A stretch of DNA of 64,000 nt from Arthrobacter sp. UNC362MFTsu5.1 (GCF_000685965.1 NZ_JMLE01000005.1:1-64000), one strand, 5' to 3'; positions 44,660 through 56,688 are shown, counted from the stretch's first letter. Translations and numbers: made by a program. Notes: generated by a model not told the origin, from the letters alone.

Positions 44660-45486
44660 TTAGCCGGCAAGCTGACGCTGGAGCTGGCCCAGGCGGTTCA
44701 GTACAGAAGCGTCTACCACTTCATCACCGACCTGGATCCGGATGCCACCGATCAGTGCCGGGTCAACGTTCATGTTGATCTTGAGCTCGCGCCCGTACAG
44801 CGCATTCAGCGCTGCCTGCAACCGGCTGGTCTGCGTTTCCGTCAGCGGACGGGTGACGCTGACCGTTGCGATCCAGCGCTGCTGGCGCTTGGCTGCAAGC
44901 TCGGCGAAACGGCGTACCAGGTTTGTCACCTTGAGGCCGCGCGGCTGCGAAACTGCCTGTCCGATAAGGACTTTCGCTTCCTCGCTTGCGTGGGGAACGA
45001 GCTTCTCGGCGAGGGCAGTCTTGGCAGCCGGGCTCGCCTGCGGCTCGGACAGAGCACGCTGTACCTCGTGGCTGGAACCGACGGCCTGGTTGAAGGAGAA
45101 CAGATCGTTCTCCAGCGTTTCCAGTCCGGTGATCCCTGAGGCAGAGACGGCCGACTTGTTCTCAGCAACGGCAATTACCACCGAAGCGGCAAGAGTCTCG
45201 AGTGCATCGCCGATATCCCGAGCCGACGCCCAGCGTGAACCGGCCAGTCCGCTCGCGATTTCCGCAGCATCAGTGGAGACTTTCCCACTGAAGAGCTGCT
45301 TGACCAGTGCCGACTTTTCGTCACCGCTGCGGGACGGGTCAGTCAGGGCACGGCGCAAACCAGCCGAGCTGTCCACCGTTCCCAGGATTCCGAAGAGTTC
45401 CTTTGCCAACTGCAGCGAAGCGAAGGGAAGCTTGGCTTCCAATGCCACCAGCGCCGCGGTCAGCGATTCGCTCGATACACCTGCCA

Positions 45487-45487
<1 letters not shown>
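44660..45487 (-). CDS. atpH: F1Fo ATP synthase subunit delta
   Basis: 275 aa, the peripheral stalk cap joining b to alpha. The helical N-domain and the C-terminal KVTNLVRRFAELAAKRQQRWIATV and DPALIGGIRIQVGDEVVDASV are typical. It is longer than E. coli delta (177 aa), as in other actinobacteria, but lacks the extra b-like membrane part seen in mycobacteria. Its ATG shares one base with the atpF stop. Confidence 0.96.
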
Positions 45488-46038
<551 letters not shown>

Positions 46039-46088
46039 TCACCCGTCCTTATCTACTCGGTTTCTGGATGTTCGCTAAGTTCTAACGC

Positions 46089-46307
46089 TTAGGAGAGAAC
46101 GAAAGCGAAGACCAGGCCGAGGATGGCGAGTGCTTCAGTCAGCGCAAGGCCGAGGAATGCGATCGGCTGCAGGACGCGCTGGGCTTCCGGCTGACGTGCC
46201 ACACCATTGATGTAAGCCGCGAACACGAGACCCACACCGATACCACCGCCGATAGCGGAGAGGCCGTAGCCGATGAGGTTGAGGGAGCCGTTGATGGAGC
46301 CTTCCAT
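46089..46307 (-). CDS. atpE: F1Fo ATP synthase subunit c
   Basis: 72 aa: two hydrophobic helices with the RQPE loop ([11 protein letters not shown]) and the proton-binding Glu in [14 protein letters not shown]. The residues around this Glu lack the usual sodium-ligand set, so proton coupling is expected. AGGAAG 4 bp before ATG 46307 gives a strong start, fitting the high copy number of c. Confidence 0.98.
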   Translation of the reverse strand: MEGSINGSLNLIGYGLSAIGGGIGVGLVFAAYINGVARQPEAQRVLQPIAFLGLALTEALAILGLVFAFVLS

Positions 46308-46324
46308 TTTTCTTCCTTTCAAGA

Positions 46325-46374
46325 TGCCACCCGTGTGGCAGGTTGTTTGGGTTGCTTCATCCCCGCGAAGGGGA
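46325..46374 (-). other. Two small hairpins in the atpB-atpE gap
   Basis: TGCCAC/GTGGCA with a CCGT loop (46325-46340) and TCCCC/GGGGA with a GCGAA loop (46360-46374) lie upstream of atpE. They may act as processing or stabilising elements that favour c-subunit synthesis. Confidence 0.5.
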
Positions 46375-46387
46375 AGTTTGTGGGTGC

Positions 46388-47188
46388 CTAGTGGCTGTCC
46401 GCGTGCAGTGCGCCTTCAATGTAGATGGCAGTCAGCAGCGTGAAAACGTAAGCCTGCAGCGCCATGATCAGCGCTTCCAGCATGTACATGGCGATGGCGC
46501 CGACGAGAACCAGTACCGAGGTGCCCTTCAGGAGGATGTTCTCCTGCATGACCAGGTACTCGATGCCGGATCCGGCGATCATCACAATCAGGTGTCCGGC
46601 CAGCATGGTGGCGAACAGACGGAGGCTGTGCGTGACAGGGCGGACCAGGAAGTTGGAAATGATCTCGATCGGAATAACGATCGGGAGGATGTACACCGGC
46701 ACGCCCGAGGGAACAGTGGCCAGCTTGAAGTACTTGAGACCGTTCTTCTTGACGCCGATGCCGATCCAGGTCAGGTAGACGATGGCTGCCAGCACATAGG
46801 CGCCGCCGACGTGCGAGAAGCTCGGAAGCTGGATCAGCGGGATGGCGCCGTAGATGTTGTTCACCAGAATGAAGAAGAAGAGGCTGAACAACAGCGGGAC
46901 GTACTTAATGAAGTCCTTGCCGCCAATGATGTCCTTGGCGATGCTGTTGCGGACGAAGCCGTAGGCGGCTTCACCTGCAAACTGCAGTTTGCCGGGAACA
47001 AGCTGCTGCTTCCGCGCAGCTAGCAGAAAGAATGTAGCGATAATGACGACCGACAGGATAACCAGCAGCATCTGCTTGGAGAATCCGTCTGCCGCACCCC
47101 ACGGCAGGATTGCCGGCAGGTGCATTTCTTCAATTCCAGGAGGGTTGAACTCTCCTGAATCTTGGGCCGGGAGCGCAAGCGCGATCAA
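46388..47188 (-). CDS. atpB: F1Fo ATP synthase subunit a
   Basis: 266 aa, a membrane subunit forming the proton half-channels. The essential Arg is in the conserved helix [13 protein letters not shown], and the C-terminal helix [19 protein letters not shown] is typical. The start is TTG 47188 with GAGAGG about 7 bp upstream. Confidence 0.96.
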   Translation of the reverse strand: MIALALPAQDSGEFNPPGIEEMHLPAILPWGAADGFSKQMLLVILSVVIIATFFLLAARKQQLVPGKLQFAGEAAYGFVRNSIAKDIIGGKDFIKYVPLLFSLFFFILVNNIYGAIPLIQLPSFSHVGGAYVLAAIVYLTWIGIGVKKNGLKYFKLATVPSGVPVYILPIVIPIEIISNFLVRPVTHSLRLFATMLAGHLIVMIAGSGIEYLVMQENILLKGTSVLVLVGAIAMYMLEALIMALQAYVFTLLTAIYIEGALHADSH

Positions 47189-47279
47189 CGCGTTTCCTCT
47201 CTGCAGTGTCCATCATTGGGCGTTGGTGAGGGTCCGGCGATCTTCATGTCCGCCCTTCCCCTTGTGAAATTGTTAGGCA

Positions 47280-47612
47280 TTACTGTTCCTCGTCCTTGGA
47301 CGGGCCGCTGGCTGCACTGTCTTCACCAGGTGACGTTCTGTTACTGGTGAGTCCGTGCATATGAGAAAGATAGAACCCTCCCGCAGCTCCAAGCAGAGCG
47401 CCTGCGAGCACAATCCAGCGGGTTCCCCACAGATAATCCAGACCCCACCCTATCAAACTCCAGACGATGATTCCGCCAATTATGTAGCTAAAGACGGCGA
47501 TGCCGGCGTTGTATCCGCCGTCCCCGCCGTCGGAAGATACGCCTGCGGAACCTTGGGTGGTTTTGGGGATTTCCCGCATGTTTTTTCGCTTCGAATTACG
47601 GCTGTTCATCAT
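47280..47612 (-). CDS. AtpZ/AtpI-like small membrane protein
   Basis: 110 aa with two helices (AGIAVFSYIIGGIIVWSLIGWGL and WIVLAGALLGAAGGFYLSHM) and charged ends, like the AtpZ-type proteins encoded ahead of atpB. Such proteins assist assembly of the c-ring or stabilise the complex. It overlaps the upstream AtpI-like gene by 17 bp. Start codons 47612 (two adjacent ATGs) and 47579 are possible; the first is given because AAAGACGG lies upstream. Confidence 0.72.
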   Translation of the reverse strand: MMNSRNSKRKNMREIPKTTQGSAGVSSDGGDGGYNAGIAVFSYIIGGIIVWSLIGWGLDYLWGTRWIVLAGALLGAAGGFYLSHMHGLTSNRTSPGEDSAASGPSKDEEQ

Positions 47613-48087
47613 TGCCGTCTTTCACGGGTTCGGGGTCGTTATAGATGCGGAGGCGGGCCTTGCTGAATCCGTAGATCTCTGCCGCCTGCCAGAACACGAC
47701 GGCTGTGACGGCGCCGATGAGGAACCAGCGGGCGTGGAGCCATTCGGGTGCTCCGATAACGAAGAGCACCACGGCGAAACCCACGACTTTGACGAAGTAG
47801 GTGACAACAAAGACCCCGATGGCGCCCGAGGGATTGTTCCGTCCGACAAAATGGCCCACCAGGAGGCTGATTCCGAAGAACGCCATCACAAGGAGGCCGC
47901 CGAAAGTGCTTGAGAGCACTCCCCCGCCGCCGTTGAGGATCGCGGCCGGTATTCCGGCGAGCACCAGGCCGGCCAGGGCCGCACCTGCGCTCAGCTTCAA
48001 GAGTCCCAGCCAGAGTGATTTTGTGGGGCCGGAGACACCAACGGGTCCGTTACCGGATCTGTGTCCGGGATCGGCGTTGGAGGTCAT
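47596..48087 (-). CDS. atpI: ATP synthase subunit I-like membrane protein
   Basis: 163 aa with four predicted helices (LLKLSAGAALAGLVLAGIPAAI, STFGGLLVMAFFGISLLVGH, GVFVVTYFVKVVGFAVVLFV, ARWFLIGAVTAVVFWQAAEI). Position and topology match AtpI of actinobacteria (Rv1303-like), the first gene of the atp operon. ATG 48087 is preceded by TGGGA. It probably helps assemble the c-ring. Confidence 0.75.
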   Translation of the reverse strand: MTSNADPGHRSGNGPVGVSGPTKSLWLGLLKLSAGAALAGLVLAGIPAAILNGGGGVLSSTFGGLLVMAFFGISLLVGHFVGRNNPSGAIGVFVVTYFVKVVGFAVVLFVIGAPEWLHARWFLIGAVTAVVFWQAAEIYGFSKARLRIYNDPEPVKDGNDEQP

Positions 48088-48150
48088 CAGATCCCAATCG
48101 TCGTGTACTGCGGGCTGGCAAAGGAGGGTGCGGCGAAGAGCTGCACTGAA

Positions 48151-48179
48151 ATTCTACATGAGATAGAAATTATTCGGAA
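48151..48179 (-). promoter_or_regulatory. Promoter of the ATP synthase operon
   Basis: On the minus strand, TAGAAT (48151-48156) with a weak -35 TTCCGA (48174-48179) at 17-bp spacing. This gives a leader of roughly 55-60 nt before atpI. The TTCTA/TAGAA inverted repeat around it (48152-48168) might bind a regulator. Confidence 0.5.
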
Positions 48180-48194
48180 AAGGGTGTCGAAAGC

Positions 48195-49355
48195 TCACTC
48201 CTGCCCCGCTGCTTCCGCTTCGGCCTCGTACTCCCCTTCCGACCGCGGCCCCGGCCCGGGCGCCTTGTCGCGAAGGTACGGCCATGCGGTGACCACGGCC
48301 ATGACCGCGGCCGCCGCGACGTCCGCAGCCAGCACAAGCTGCCACGGGAAGATGGCGAAGGCCAGGCCCCCGAACGCCAGCACGCAGGTCCAGGCGTACA
48401 TCAGGATGACGGATGCGCGATGGGAGTAGCCAATGTCCATCAGCTTGTGGTGCAGGTGTCCGCGGTCCGCGGACCAGGGCGAACGTCCCAGCGCAGTACG
48501 CCGCACCACCGCAAGGCTGAGGTCCAGCAACGGCAGGAACAGCACTGCGAACGGCAGGAGGATGGGGATGATCGTCGGTATACCGTTGGCCCGGTCGTAA
48601 AGCCCGGAGGTGATCTGGCCCGTTGAGACAATGCCGGCGGAGGCCATGAGGAGTCCGATCAGCATGGCGCCGGAGTCCCCCATGAAGATCTTCGAGGGAA
48701 ACCAGTTGTGCGGCAGGAAGCCTGCGCAGCTGCCCACCACCACCGCAGTGAGCAGCGTCGCGAGATCCGAATAGTCGAGCAGGACGGCCGACCTGTGCAC
48801 CCAGTAGGCGGTCAGGAAGAACGCCGCGCCGCCGATGATGGCCACGCCGGCGGCGAGCCCGTCCAGCCCGTCGATGAAGTTGAACGCGTTCATGGTGGTG
48901 ACGATCAGCCCCGCGGTGAGGACGATGCGGACGATCTCATTCTCAAGCAGGATCGGCTCGGGTATCAACGGCAGGATGCTCATCCTCACGCCCCAGATGG
49001 CCACCACCATGGCAGCAGCGCTCTGGCCGATCAGTTTCACCCACCACCGGAGGTCCAGGAGGTCGTCGGCGAGACCCACGATGACGATCAGCGTGGCGCC
49101 GGCCAGCACGCCCCAGGGCGAGGCGTTGCCGCGGAAGATGTCCTTGACGAAGAAGGACTGGCTCGCCACGATCAGCGCCACCAGGAATCCCGCGTAAATG
49201 CCCAGGCCTCCCAGCCGGGAGACTTTATGGGAGTGGGTGTCACGGCTGCGGATCGGCGAGAAAAGCTCAAGCCTGTTGCCGATCAGCCGTGCACCCCAGG
49301 TGGCGGCGAAGGACACGCCTGCGGCCGTCAGCATCATCAGCAGGTACATGATCAT
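48195..49355 (-). CDS. wecA: Polyprenyl-phosphate GlcNAc-1-phosphate transferase (WecA/Rfe/TagO type)
   Basis: 386 aa, a polytopic transferase that starts a cell-wall glycopolymer by adding GlcNAc-1-P to decaprenyl phosphate. Catalytic motifs are GLADDLLDLRW, NAFNFIDGLDGLAAG, FMGDSGAMLIG and DRGHLHHKLMDIG. It is in the position of Rv1302 (rfe) upstream of the atp operon. Two in-frame ATGs (49355, 49349) are possible. A Glu/Ala-rich tail follows the last helix. Confidence 0.93.
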   Translation of the reverse strand: MIMYLLMMLTAAGVSFAATWGARLIGNRLELFSPIRSRDTHSHKVSRLGGLGIYAGFLVALIVASQSFFVKDIFRGNASPWGVLAGATLIVIVGLADDLLDLRWWVKLIGQSAAAMVVAIWGVRMSILPLIPEPILLENEIVRIVLTAGLIVTTMNAFNFIDGLDGLAAGVAIIGGAAFFLTAYWVHRSAVLLDYSDLATLLTAVVVGSCAGFLPHNWFPSKIFMGDSGAMLIGLLMASAGIVSTGQITSGLYDRANGIPTIIPILLPFAVLFLPLLDLSLAVVRRTALGRSPWSADRGHLHHKLMDIGYSHRASVILMYAWTCVLAFGGLAFAIFPWQLVLAADVAAAAVMAVVTAWPYLRDKAPGPGPRSEGEYEAEAEAAGQE

Positions 49356-49651
49356 GGGGAAGCCACCTTCCCCGCGCCGTTGACGGAACCAACCCTCGAC
49401 AGTGTGTATCCCTGCAGACCGGTCAGTGGCCGGCGGCAGGGATAGCTAGGGTTCGATTGCTGTGGAACTGACTTTCGATAAATGAAACTTCTCCGTCGCC
49501 GTGCGCGCGGCAGGCAGTGCTTGGTGCCTGACAGGGCTGTATTACAGTGGACTCTAGTCAAGATACTAATGCCAACGGCTGGCTGGCTTCGCGTCACACG
49601 GCCCATTGCCGGCGGGAAATCCACCGGCGGCCGTGTTGAAAGGAACCAGCG
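49356..49651. promoter_or_regulatory. Divergent spacer between wecA and the GT2 gene
   Basis: About 296 bp without a convincing gene. On the plus strand TTGGTG (49521-49526) with TACAGT (49543-49548), or TTACAG (49542-49547) with TACTAA (49564-49569), are candidate promoters for the GT2 gene; they overlap and cannot be ranked by eye. The ribosome site AAAGGAACC precedes the GT2 ATG. Confidence 0.4.
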
Positions 49652-50548
49652 ATGTCCCCCTCGGTTGCAGTTGCCGCCGTGACGTTTGACCGTCCCCGCG
49701 AGCTCGCCGTCCTGCTGAATGCCATCAACCGGCAGAGCTCTCCGGTCCATTCCATTTGCCTCGTGGACAGCGGCACCGTGCCTGCCAAAGAGGTGGCGGA
49801 CCAGCACGCGAACGTGGACTACGTCCGGTCCGAAGCGAACCTTGGCGGCGCCGGTGGTTTTTCCCTGGCCGTCCTGAAGGCGGTTGCCAGCGGCGCTGAC
49901 TGGATCTGGATGATGGACGACGACGCCGAACCCGGCGACCCGGAATGCCTCGCCACGCTGCTCCGGGAAGCCGAAGCCCGCGGCCTGGATGCTGTGGTCC
50001 CGCTCGTTGCCGCGCCGGGCCACCCGGACCGGCTGTCCTTTTTCTTCCGCCTCGACGGTAAAGTCACCCACGACCGGGCGGAAGTGGAGAAGCTTGGCTT
50101 CCTGCCCGACGACGGCCACTTCTTCAACGGAGCGCTGATCCGGTCGGACGTCTTCTTCAAGGTGGGCCTGCCCGACATGCGGCTTTTCATCCGCGGCGAC
50201 GAGGTGGACTTCACCATCAGGCTCCGGAAGGCGGGCATCCGCTTTGGCACGGTAACCACCACCGCCATCACGCATCCGCACGCCTTTGCCGAAACGCAGC
50301 ACGTATTTGGCGCCAGGTGGCACGTGATCGTTCCCGAGACGGCGTTCAAGCGCTACTACTACTACCGCAACCGCGGCTACCTGATCCGCCGCCACTTCCG
50401 CGTGAAGTCGCTCGTGGCGGACGTTGGCGGCTACCTCGGCTACTTCCTGCGCCGCGGCGACTTCCGCGGCCTGGCGGATTGGTTCCGGGCGTTTTCCACC
50501 GGCCTGCGCGGCAAGGGCTTCGGTCCCCTGAAGGACCAGAAGTTCTAG
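49652..50548 (+). CDS. Glycosyltransferase family 2, GlfT1/rhamnosyltransferase-like
   Basis: 298 aa. A GT-A fold with VAAVTFDRPRELAVLLNAI at the start, NLGGAGGFSLAVLKAV, the metal-binding DDD in WIWMMDDDAEPGDPE, and FFNGALIRSDVFFKVGLPD and the acceptor-site GDEVDF. The region ARWHVIVPETAFKRYYYYRN resembles galactofuranosyl- or rhamnosyltransferases that build lipid-linked linkers in actinobacteria. It is on the opposite strand to wecA, between wecA and the TagA-like gene. Confidence 0.85.
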   Translation: MSPSVAVAAVTFDRPRELAVLLNAINRQSSPVHSICLVDSGTVPAKEVADQHANVDYVRSEANLGGAGGFSLAVLKAVASGADWIWMMDDDAEPGDPECLATLLREAEARGLDAVVPLVAAPGHPDRLSFFFRLDGKVTHDRAEVEKLGFLPDDGHFFNGALIRSDVFFKVGLPDMRLFIRGDEVDFTIRLRKAGIRFGTVTTTAITHPHAFAETQHVFGARWHVIVPETAFKRYYYYRNRGYLIRRHFRVKSLVADVGGYLGYFLRRGDFRGLADWFRAFSTGLRGKGFGPLKDQKF

Positions 50549-50576
50549 CCTGTTCTAGCTTGGAAAACGGCGGATC

Positions 50577-51335
50577 CTAGCCGTTCTGCCTGAGTCGTTT
50601 CCGGACCAGGAGGGCCAGCAGCACCCACGGTTCACCGAAAACACGATAGGCCACCCTGCGGGGATGCAGCATGAGCCGCCAGGCCCATTCCAGGCCCAGG
50701 CGTCCCAACCAGCGCGGAGCAAGCTTCTGGATTCCGGCGATCTGTTCGATCGCACCGCCCACCGCGCAGTAAACGGCAGGGGGAAGTGCGTCCAGCCTCC
50801 GGCGGAGGACCATTTCCTGCAAAGGCATCCCGAGTCCGAGCAGCACCAGCTGCGGACGCAGCTCCTGCAGCCAGGCAACAGCGTCGTTTTCAAGGTCGCT
50901 GTTCCAGCCTTCGCCCGGCATGCCGGCCACTTTGGCATTCGGCACGATCCCGGCCAGGCGCGTCACAGCCCTGGCGTTGGCTTCCGCGCCGGCGCCGAGC
51001 ACGGCAATTCGTTCAAGGCCTTCCACATTGCCGAGGGCAGGGATCCAGTCGGTGGAACCCAGGCGGTAGTCCATGACGGGCCCGTCGGCATCCCCCGACC
51101 GTCCCCACAGCCACAGCACGGGCGCGCCGTCGAGCAGCACGACATCGCTGTTTTCGTAGAGGGCCCGGAATTCCGGATCGGAGTGGAAGAGCGTCACGCT
51201 GTGCAGGTTGTGGCCCACCACCGTGCGGGTGCCGCCTTCTGCGACAAAACGGTCGAGCGTGGCCGTCATCCCCTGCACGGTCAGTGGCGTCGCGTCGACA
51301 CCGAGGACGGGGATGTGCTGCCGGGTGAGAATCAT
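50577..51335 (-). CDS. WecG/TagA/CpsF family glycosyltransferase (GT26)
   Basis: 252 aa. Family motifs are VVGHNLHSVTLFHSDPEFRA, DVVLLDGAPVLWLWG (catalytic Asp) and LVLLGLGMPLQEMVL, then AVGGAIEQIAG and LEWAWRLMLHPRRVAYRV. These enzymes add ManNAc or ManNAcA to the lipid-GlcNAc made by WecA/TagO. With wecA two genes away, a wall glycopolymer pathway is likely. Its ATG overlaps the sua5 stop by 4 bp. Confidence 0.9.
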   Translation of the reverse strand: MILTRQHIPVLGVDATPLTVQGMTATLDRFVAEGGTRTVVGHNLHSVTLFHSDPEFRALYENSDVVLLDGAPVLWLWGRSGDADGPVMDYRLGSTDWIPALGNVEGLERIAVLGAGAEANARAVTRLAGIVPNAKVAGMPGEGWNSDLENDAVAWLQELRPQLVLLGLGMPLQEMVLRRRLDALPPAVYCAVGGAIEQIAGIQKLAPRWLGRLGLEWAWRLMLHPRRVAYRVFGEPWVLLALLVRKRLRQNG

Positions 51336-52039
51336 TCGACGCCGGATCCCGTGACGGATTCGTCGGCGGCATTGCCGTCAATGTCCAGGAGTCCGGGAAC
51401 AACCTCGCGCAGTTTCTCAAGGGCGAGGGCACCCTGGCGCACCACCCTAAGGGGCAGTGCAGTGGCGTCGATAATGGTTGAGGGGAGGGCCTCCGCGTCC
51501 GCGCCGCCCTCCGGACGCAGTCCCCCTTCGAGGTAGACCTCAACGGATTCGGCGAGCTGGGTCAGGGCCTCGGCGGCGGTCCGGGCTGCCGGCTGGCCGG
51601 TGCGGTTTGCTGACGACACTGCGAGGGGTCCGGTCAGCGTCAACAGGTCCTGAGCGACGTCGTCGGCCGGCATCCGCAACGCGACAGTGCCCTTGGTCTC
51701 CCCCAGGTCCCAGTCGAGCGACGGCTGCGCGTGGAAGATCATGGTGAGGCCGCCCGGCCAGAACGCCTCGGCGAGCTTGCGGGCCTCTGCAGGGACGTCC
51801 GTTGCCAGCCCGTCCAGGGCGTTGAGCCGCGGGATGAGGACCGGCGGCGGCATCTTCCGGCTGCGGCCCTTGGACGCCAGCAGCATGTTGACAGCCTGGG
51901 GCGAGAACGCGTCAGCACCGATTCCGTACACCGTGTCGGTAGGGAACACCACGCATTTGTGTTGGCGGATGGCCCGCTGGGCATTCTCCAGCCCTTCGGC
52001 CCGCTGGTCAGCTGCCGTGCAGTCGTAGGTTGTGGTCAC
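51332..52039 (-). CDS. L-threonylcarbamoyladenylate synthase (Sua5/TsaC)
   Basis: 235 aa, the first enzyme of t6A37 tRNA modification (threonine, bicarbonate and ATP to threonylcarbamoyl-AMP). Motifs are VVFPTDTVYGIGADAF, KGRSRKMPPPVLI, TVALRMPAD and PLAVSSANRTGQPA. The C-terminus is of the short TsaC type with about 30 extra residues. It starts at GTG 52039, 36 bp after prmC, in the same order as in mycobacteria (Rv1301). Confidence 0.93.
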   Translation of the reverse strand: MTTTYDCTAADQRAEGLENAQRAIRQHKCVVFPTDTVYGIGADAFSPQAVNMLLASKGRSRKMPPPVLIPRLNALDGLATDVPAEARKLAEAFWPGGLTMIFHAQPSLDWDLGETKGTVALRMPADDVAQDLLTLTGPLAVSSANRTGQPAARTAAEALTQLAESVEVYLEGGLRPEGGADAEALPSTIIDATALPLRVVRQGALALEKLREVVPGLLDIDGNAADESVTGSGVE

Positions 52040-52075
52040 TGGCCTATTCTTTCATCACTTCATGGGCTGATTGGT

Positions 52076-52960
52076 TTATCGGTCCGACGGTGCGGCAAGG
52101 ACTGCACTCGTGGCGCGTTCCTTGCCGTTGAGGTCCAGGTGCGTCATCACGTCTGACCAGAGGCCCGAGGCCTTCAGCATGGCTGCGATCCATGTTGCCT
52201 GGACTTCGGCGTGTTCCATGACGAAGTAGCCGCCGGAAACCAGCAGCCGTGCGGCAGACGCCGCCGCCGCCGTCGGGAGTTCCATCCCGTCCGCTCCCCC
52301 GCCGTACAGCGCTTCGGGCGGATCGTGCAAAGCCACTTCGGGTTCGTTGGGAATCGCCTCGGCGGGAATGTACGGCGGGTTTGAAACCACGACGTCGAAC
52401 GTTCCGTTGTGTTCCGGCAGAGCGTCCCGAAGGTCCCCGCGGAGCAGGGTGACCCCGAGCGGCCGCAGGTTGCGTTCGGCCCAGGCATGGGCAAATTCGC
52501 TGAACTCCACGGCGTAGACGTCCGCGCCCGGCACTTCGAGGGCGATGGAGCCGGCAATGGCTCCGGAGCCCGTGCCCAGGTCCACCACCTTGGGACGGCG
52601 GGTGCCCTGGGCCGGTTTCTTGAGCCGGTCAATGACCAGCTGGACCACGGACTCGGTCTCCGGCCGTGGAATGAAGACCCCGGGCCCCACGGCCAGCTGC
52701 AGGTAGCGGAAGTGGGCCACACCGGTAATGTGCTGCAGCGGCACCCGCTGCGCGCGCTCGGCCACCAGCTCGGCATAGCCGTCGGGCTCCGGGGACGAAT
52801 CCGCCAGGAGCATGGCCCGCAGCCTGCCCAGGCCGACGCCCAGGAGGTGGTCCGCCAGCAGCTCCGCATCCACGCGCGGGCTGGGAACCCCGGCGTCGTG
52901 AAGGATGGCGGTCGCCTCGCGGACGGCTTCCGCCAGGCTCAGCCCAGTTCCGAGTGTCAT
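52076..52960 (-). CDS. prmC: Peptide chain release factor N5-glutamine methyltransferase
   Basis: 294 aa. It methylates the GGQ glutamine of release factors, whose gene prfA lies just upstream. The helical N-domain precedes the SAM-binding VDLGTGSGAIAGSIALE and the substrate motif VVSNPPYIPAEA. It lies 18 bp after prfA. Confidence 0.95.
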   Translation of the reverse strand: MTLGTGLSLAEAVREATAILHDAGVPSPRVDAELLADHLLGVGLGRLRAMLLADSSPEPDGYAELVAERAQRVPLQHITGVAHFRYLQLAVGPGVFIPRPETESVVQLVIDRLKKPAQGTRRPKVVDLGTGSGAIAGSIALEVPGADVYAVEFSEFAHAWAERNLRPLGVTLLRGDLRDALPEHNGTFDVVVSNPPYIPAEAIPNEPEVALHDPPEALYGGGADGMELPTAAAASAARLLVSGGYFVMEHAEVQATWIAAMLKASGLWSDVMTHLDLNGKERATSAVLAAPSDR

Positions 52961-52978
52961 CGTGCGTGCCGCCGGAGA

Positions 52979-54058
52979 CTATTCGCCGATGGCGTCCAGG
53001 CGGGCCTGTTCGTCCATCTCGATGGCCGACTGGATCACGGGTTCCAGGTCGCCATTCATGACCTGGTCCAGGTTGTAGGCCTTGTACCCGGTGCGGTGGT
53101 CCGCGATGCGGTTTTCCGGGTAGTTGTAGGTCCGGATGCGCTCGGAACGGTCCATGGTGCGGATCTGGGACTTGCGCTGGGCCGAGTTCTCGGCGTCGAT
53201 CTGTTCCTGCTGGTGCGCCAGGATGCGGGCGCGCAGCACGCGCATGCCGGCCTCACGGTTCTGCAGCTGGGACTTTTCGTTCTGCATGGCCACCACGATG
53301 CCGGTGGGAAGGTGGGTGATGCGCACCGCGGAGTCGGTGGTGTTAACCGACTGCCCGCCCGGCCCCGACGACCGGTAGACGTCGATCTTGAGGTCGTTCT
53401 GGTTGATCTCAAGCTCTTCAGGCTCGTCCACTTCGGGAAGCACAAGGACGCCGGCGGCCGAGGTGTGGATGCGGCCCTGGGATTCCGTCACGGGGACACG
53501 CTGCACACGGTGCACGCCGCCTTCGAACTTCAGCCGCGCGTAAACGCCTTCGGCGGGGTCGTTCGAGCTGCCCTTGACGGCCATCTGGACGTCCTTGTAG
53601 CCGCCCAGGTCCGATTCGGTGGCCGAAATGAGCTCGGTTTTCCAGCCGCGTGATTCCGCGTAGCGGGTGTACATCCGCAGCAGGTCCGCAGCGAACAGCG
53701 CAGCCTCGTCGCCGCCTTCGCCGCCCTTGACCTCGAGAATCACGTTGCGGGCATCGTCCGGATCGCGCGGGATGAGCAGGCGGCGCAGCTTGGCGGCCGC
53801 CGTCTCCAGCGAAGCCTCCAGCTCAGGCACCTCGGCGGCAAACTCAGGGTCCTCGTCCGCCATTTCCCTGGCCGCCGCGAGGTCGTCCCGAATACCCTCC
53901 CAGCGGTGGTAGGCCTCGACAATGCCGTTCAACTGAGCAGACCGCCGCCCAAGCTTCCGGGCTAGCCGCTGGTCAGCATAAACGGCAGGATCCCCCAGCT
54001 GCGCCTGGATGGCATCATGCTCATCAAGCAGGCCCTGTACGGACTCAAACATTTTCAA
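52979..54058 (-). CDS. prfA: Peptide chain release factor 1
   Basis: 359 aa, recognising UAA and UAG. It carries the GGQ motif in [17 protein letters not shown] and the stop-codon-reading motif [15 protein letters not shown] (PVT, the actinobacterial form of PAT). It follows rho, with no rpmE between them. Confidence 0.97.
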   Translation of the reverse strand: MKMFESVQGLLDEHDAIQAQLGDPAVYADQRLARKLGRRSAQLNGIVEAYHRWEGIRDDLAAAREMADEDPEFAAEVPELEASLETAAAKLRRLLIPRDPDDARNVILEVKGGEGGDEAALFAADLLRMYTRYAESRGWKTELISATESDLGGYKDVQMAVKGSSNDPAEGVYARLKFEGGVHRVQRVPVTESQGRIHTSAAGVLVLPEVDEPEELEINQNDLKIDVYRSSGPGGQSVNTTDSAVRITHLPTGIVVAMQNEKSQLQNREAGMRVLRARILAHQQEQIDAENSAQRKSQIRTMDRSERIRTYNYPENRIADHRTGYKAYNLDQVMNGDLEPVIQSAIEMDEQARLDAIGE

Positions 54059-54107
54059 AACCTCTTTCGACTCTTACAAGTCTAGTTTCGTGGGACTTAA
54101 CGACGAA

Positions 54108-54151
54108 CCGCCCAAAGTATGCCGGCCACAGGGTCGGCATACTTTGAGCGG
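54108..54151 (-). terminator. Hairpin between rho and prfA
   Basis: Two 17-nt arms (54108-54124 and 54135-54151) match at 16 positions around a 10-nt loop (core CAAAGTATGCCG). It begins 10 bp after the rho stop in the minus direction. No clear T-tract follows, so partial termination or RNA stabilisation are both possible. It occupies the place where rpmE lies in mycobacteria. Confidence 0.6.
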
Positions 54152-54160
54152 TAAGCACAG

Positions 54161-56347
<2,187 letters not shown>

Positions 56348-56688
56348 GAAGGATCCTTCCCCCTCGACGGCGTCCAGACTGGGAGCTGGACGCGATGATT
56401 TGATCTGGGCTGCAGTTCAGATCTGCAGCCGGATTTCGGCCTTGCCGGATGGAATTCGGCCAGCAGGGCCGGATACTGATACGCCTCGAACATTCCAAGA
56501 AGAGAACGGAATGGCGGACTGACGGTTCAGGGGTGCAGAGCGATTCTGCAGATTCCTGCGACAGACCAAAGCAGGCGGCACCGGAGACTGTTGCGCAGTT
56601 GAAGTTCAGAGCAGCAAACGATTAGACAGGCGCCATGGCCAACATCGGATTCGTCGTGACTGCGGGTTTCTTTAAACTGCCTGCGGGA
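56348..56688 (-). promoter_or_regulatory. Long structured leader of rho
   Basis: 341 bp without a gene between thrB and rho. Reading toward rho, it contains a hairpin GGCTGCAG/CTGCAGCC (56408-56430), a hairpin CGTCCAG/CTGGACG (56371-56392) and a 12-bp palindrome GAAGGATCCTTC (56348-56359). The palindrome covers the AAGG ribosome site directly before the GTG. I could not place a confident promoter. The structure suggests post-transcriptional or attenuation control. Confidence 0.5.
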
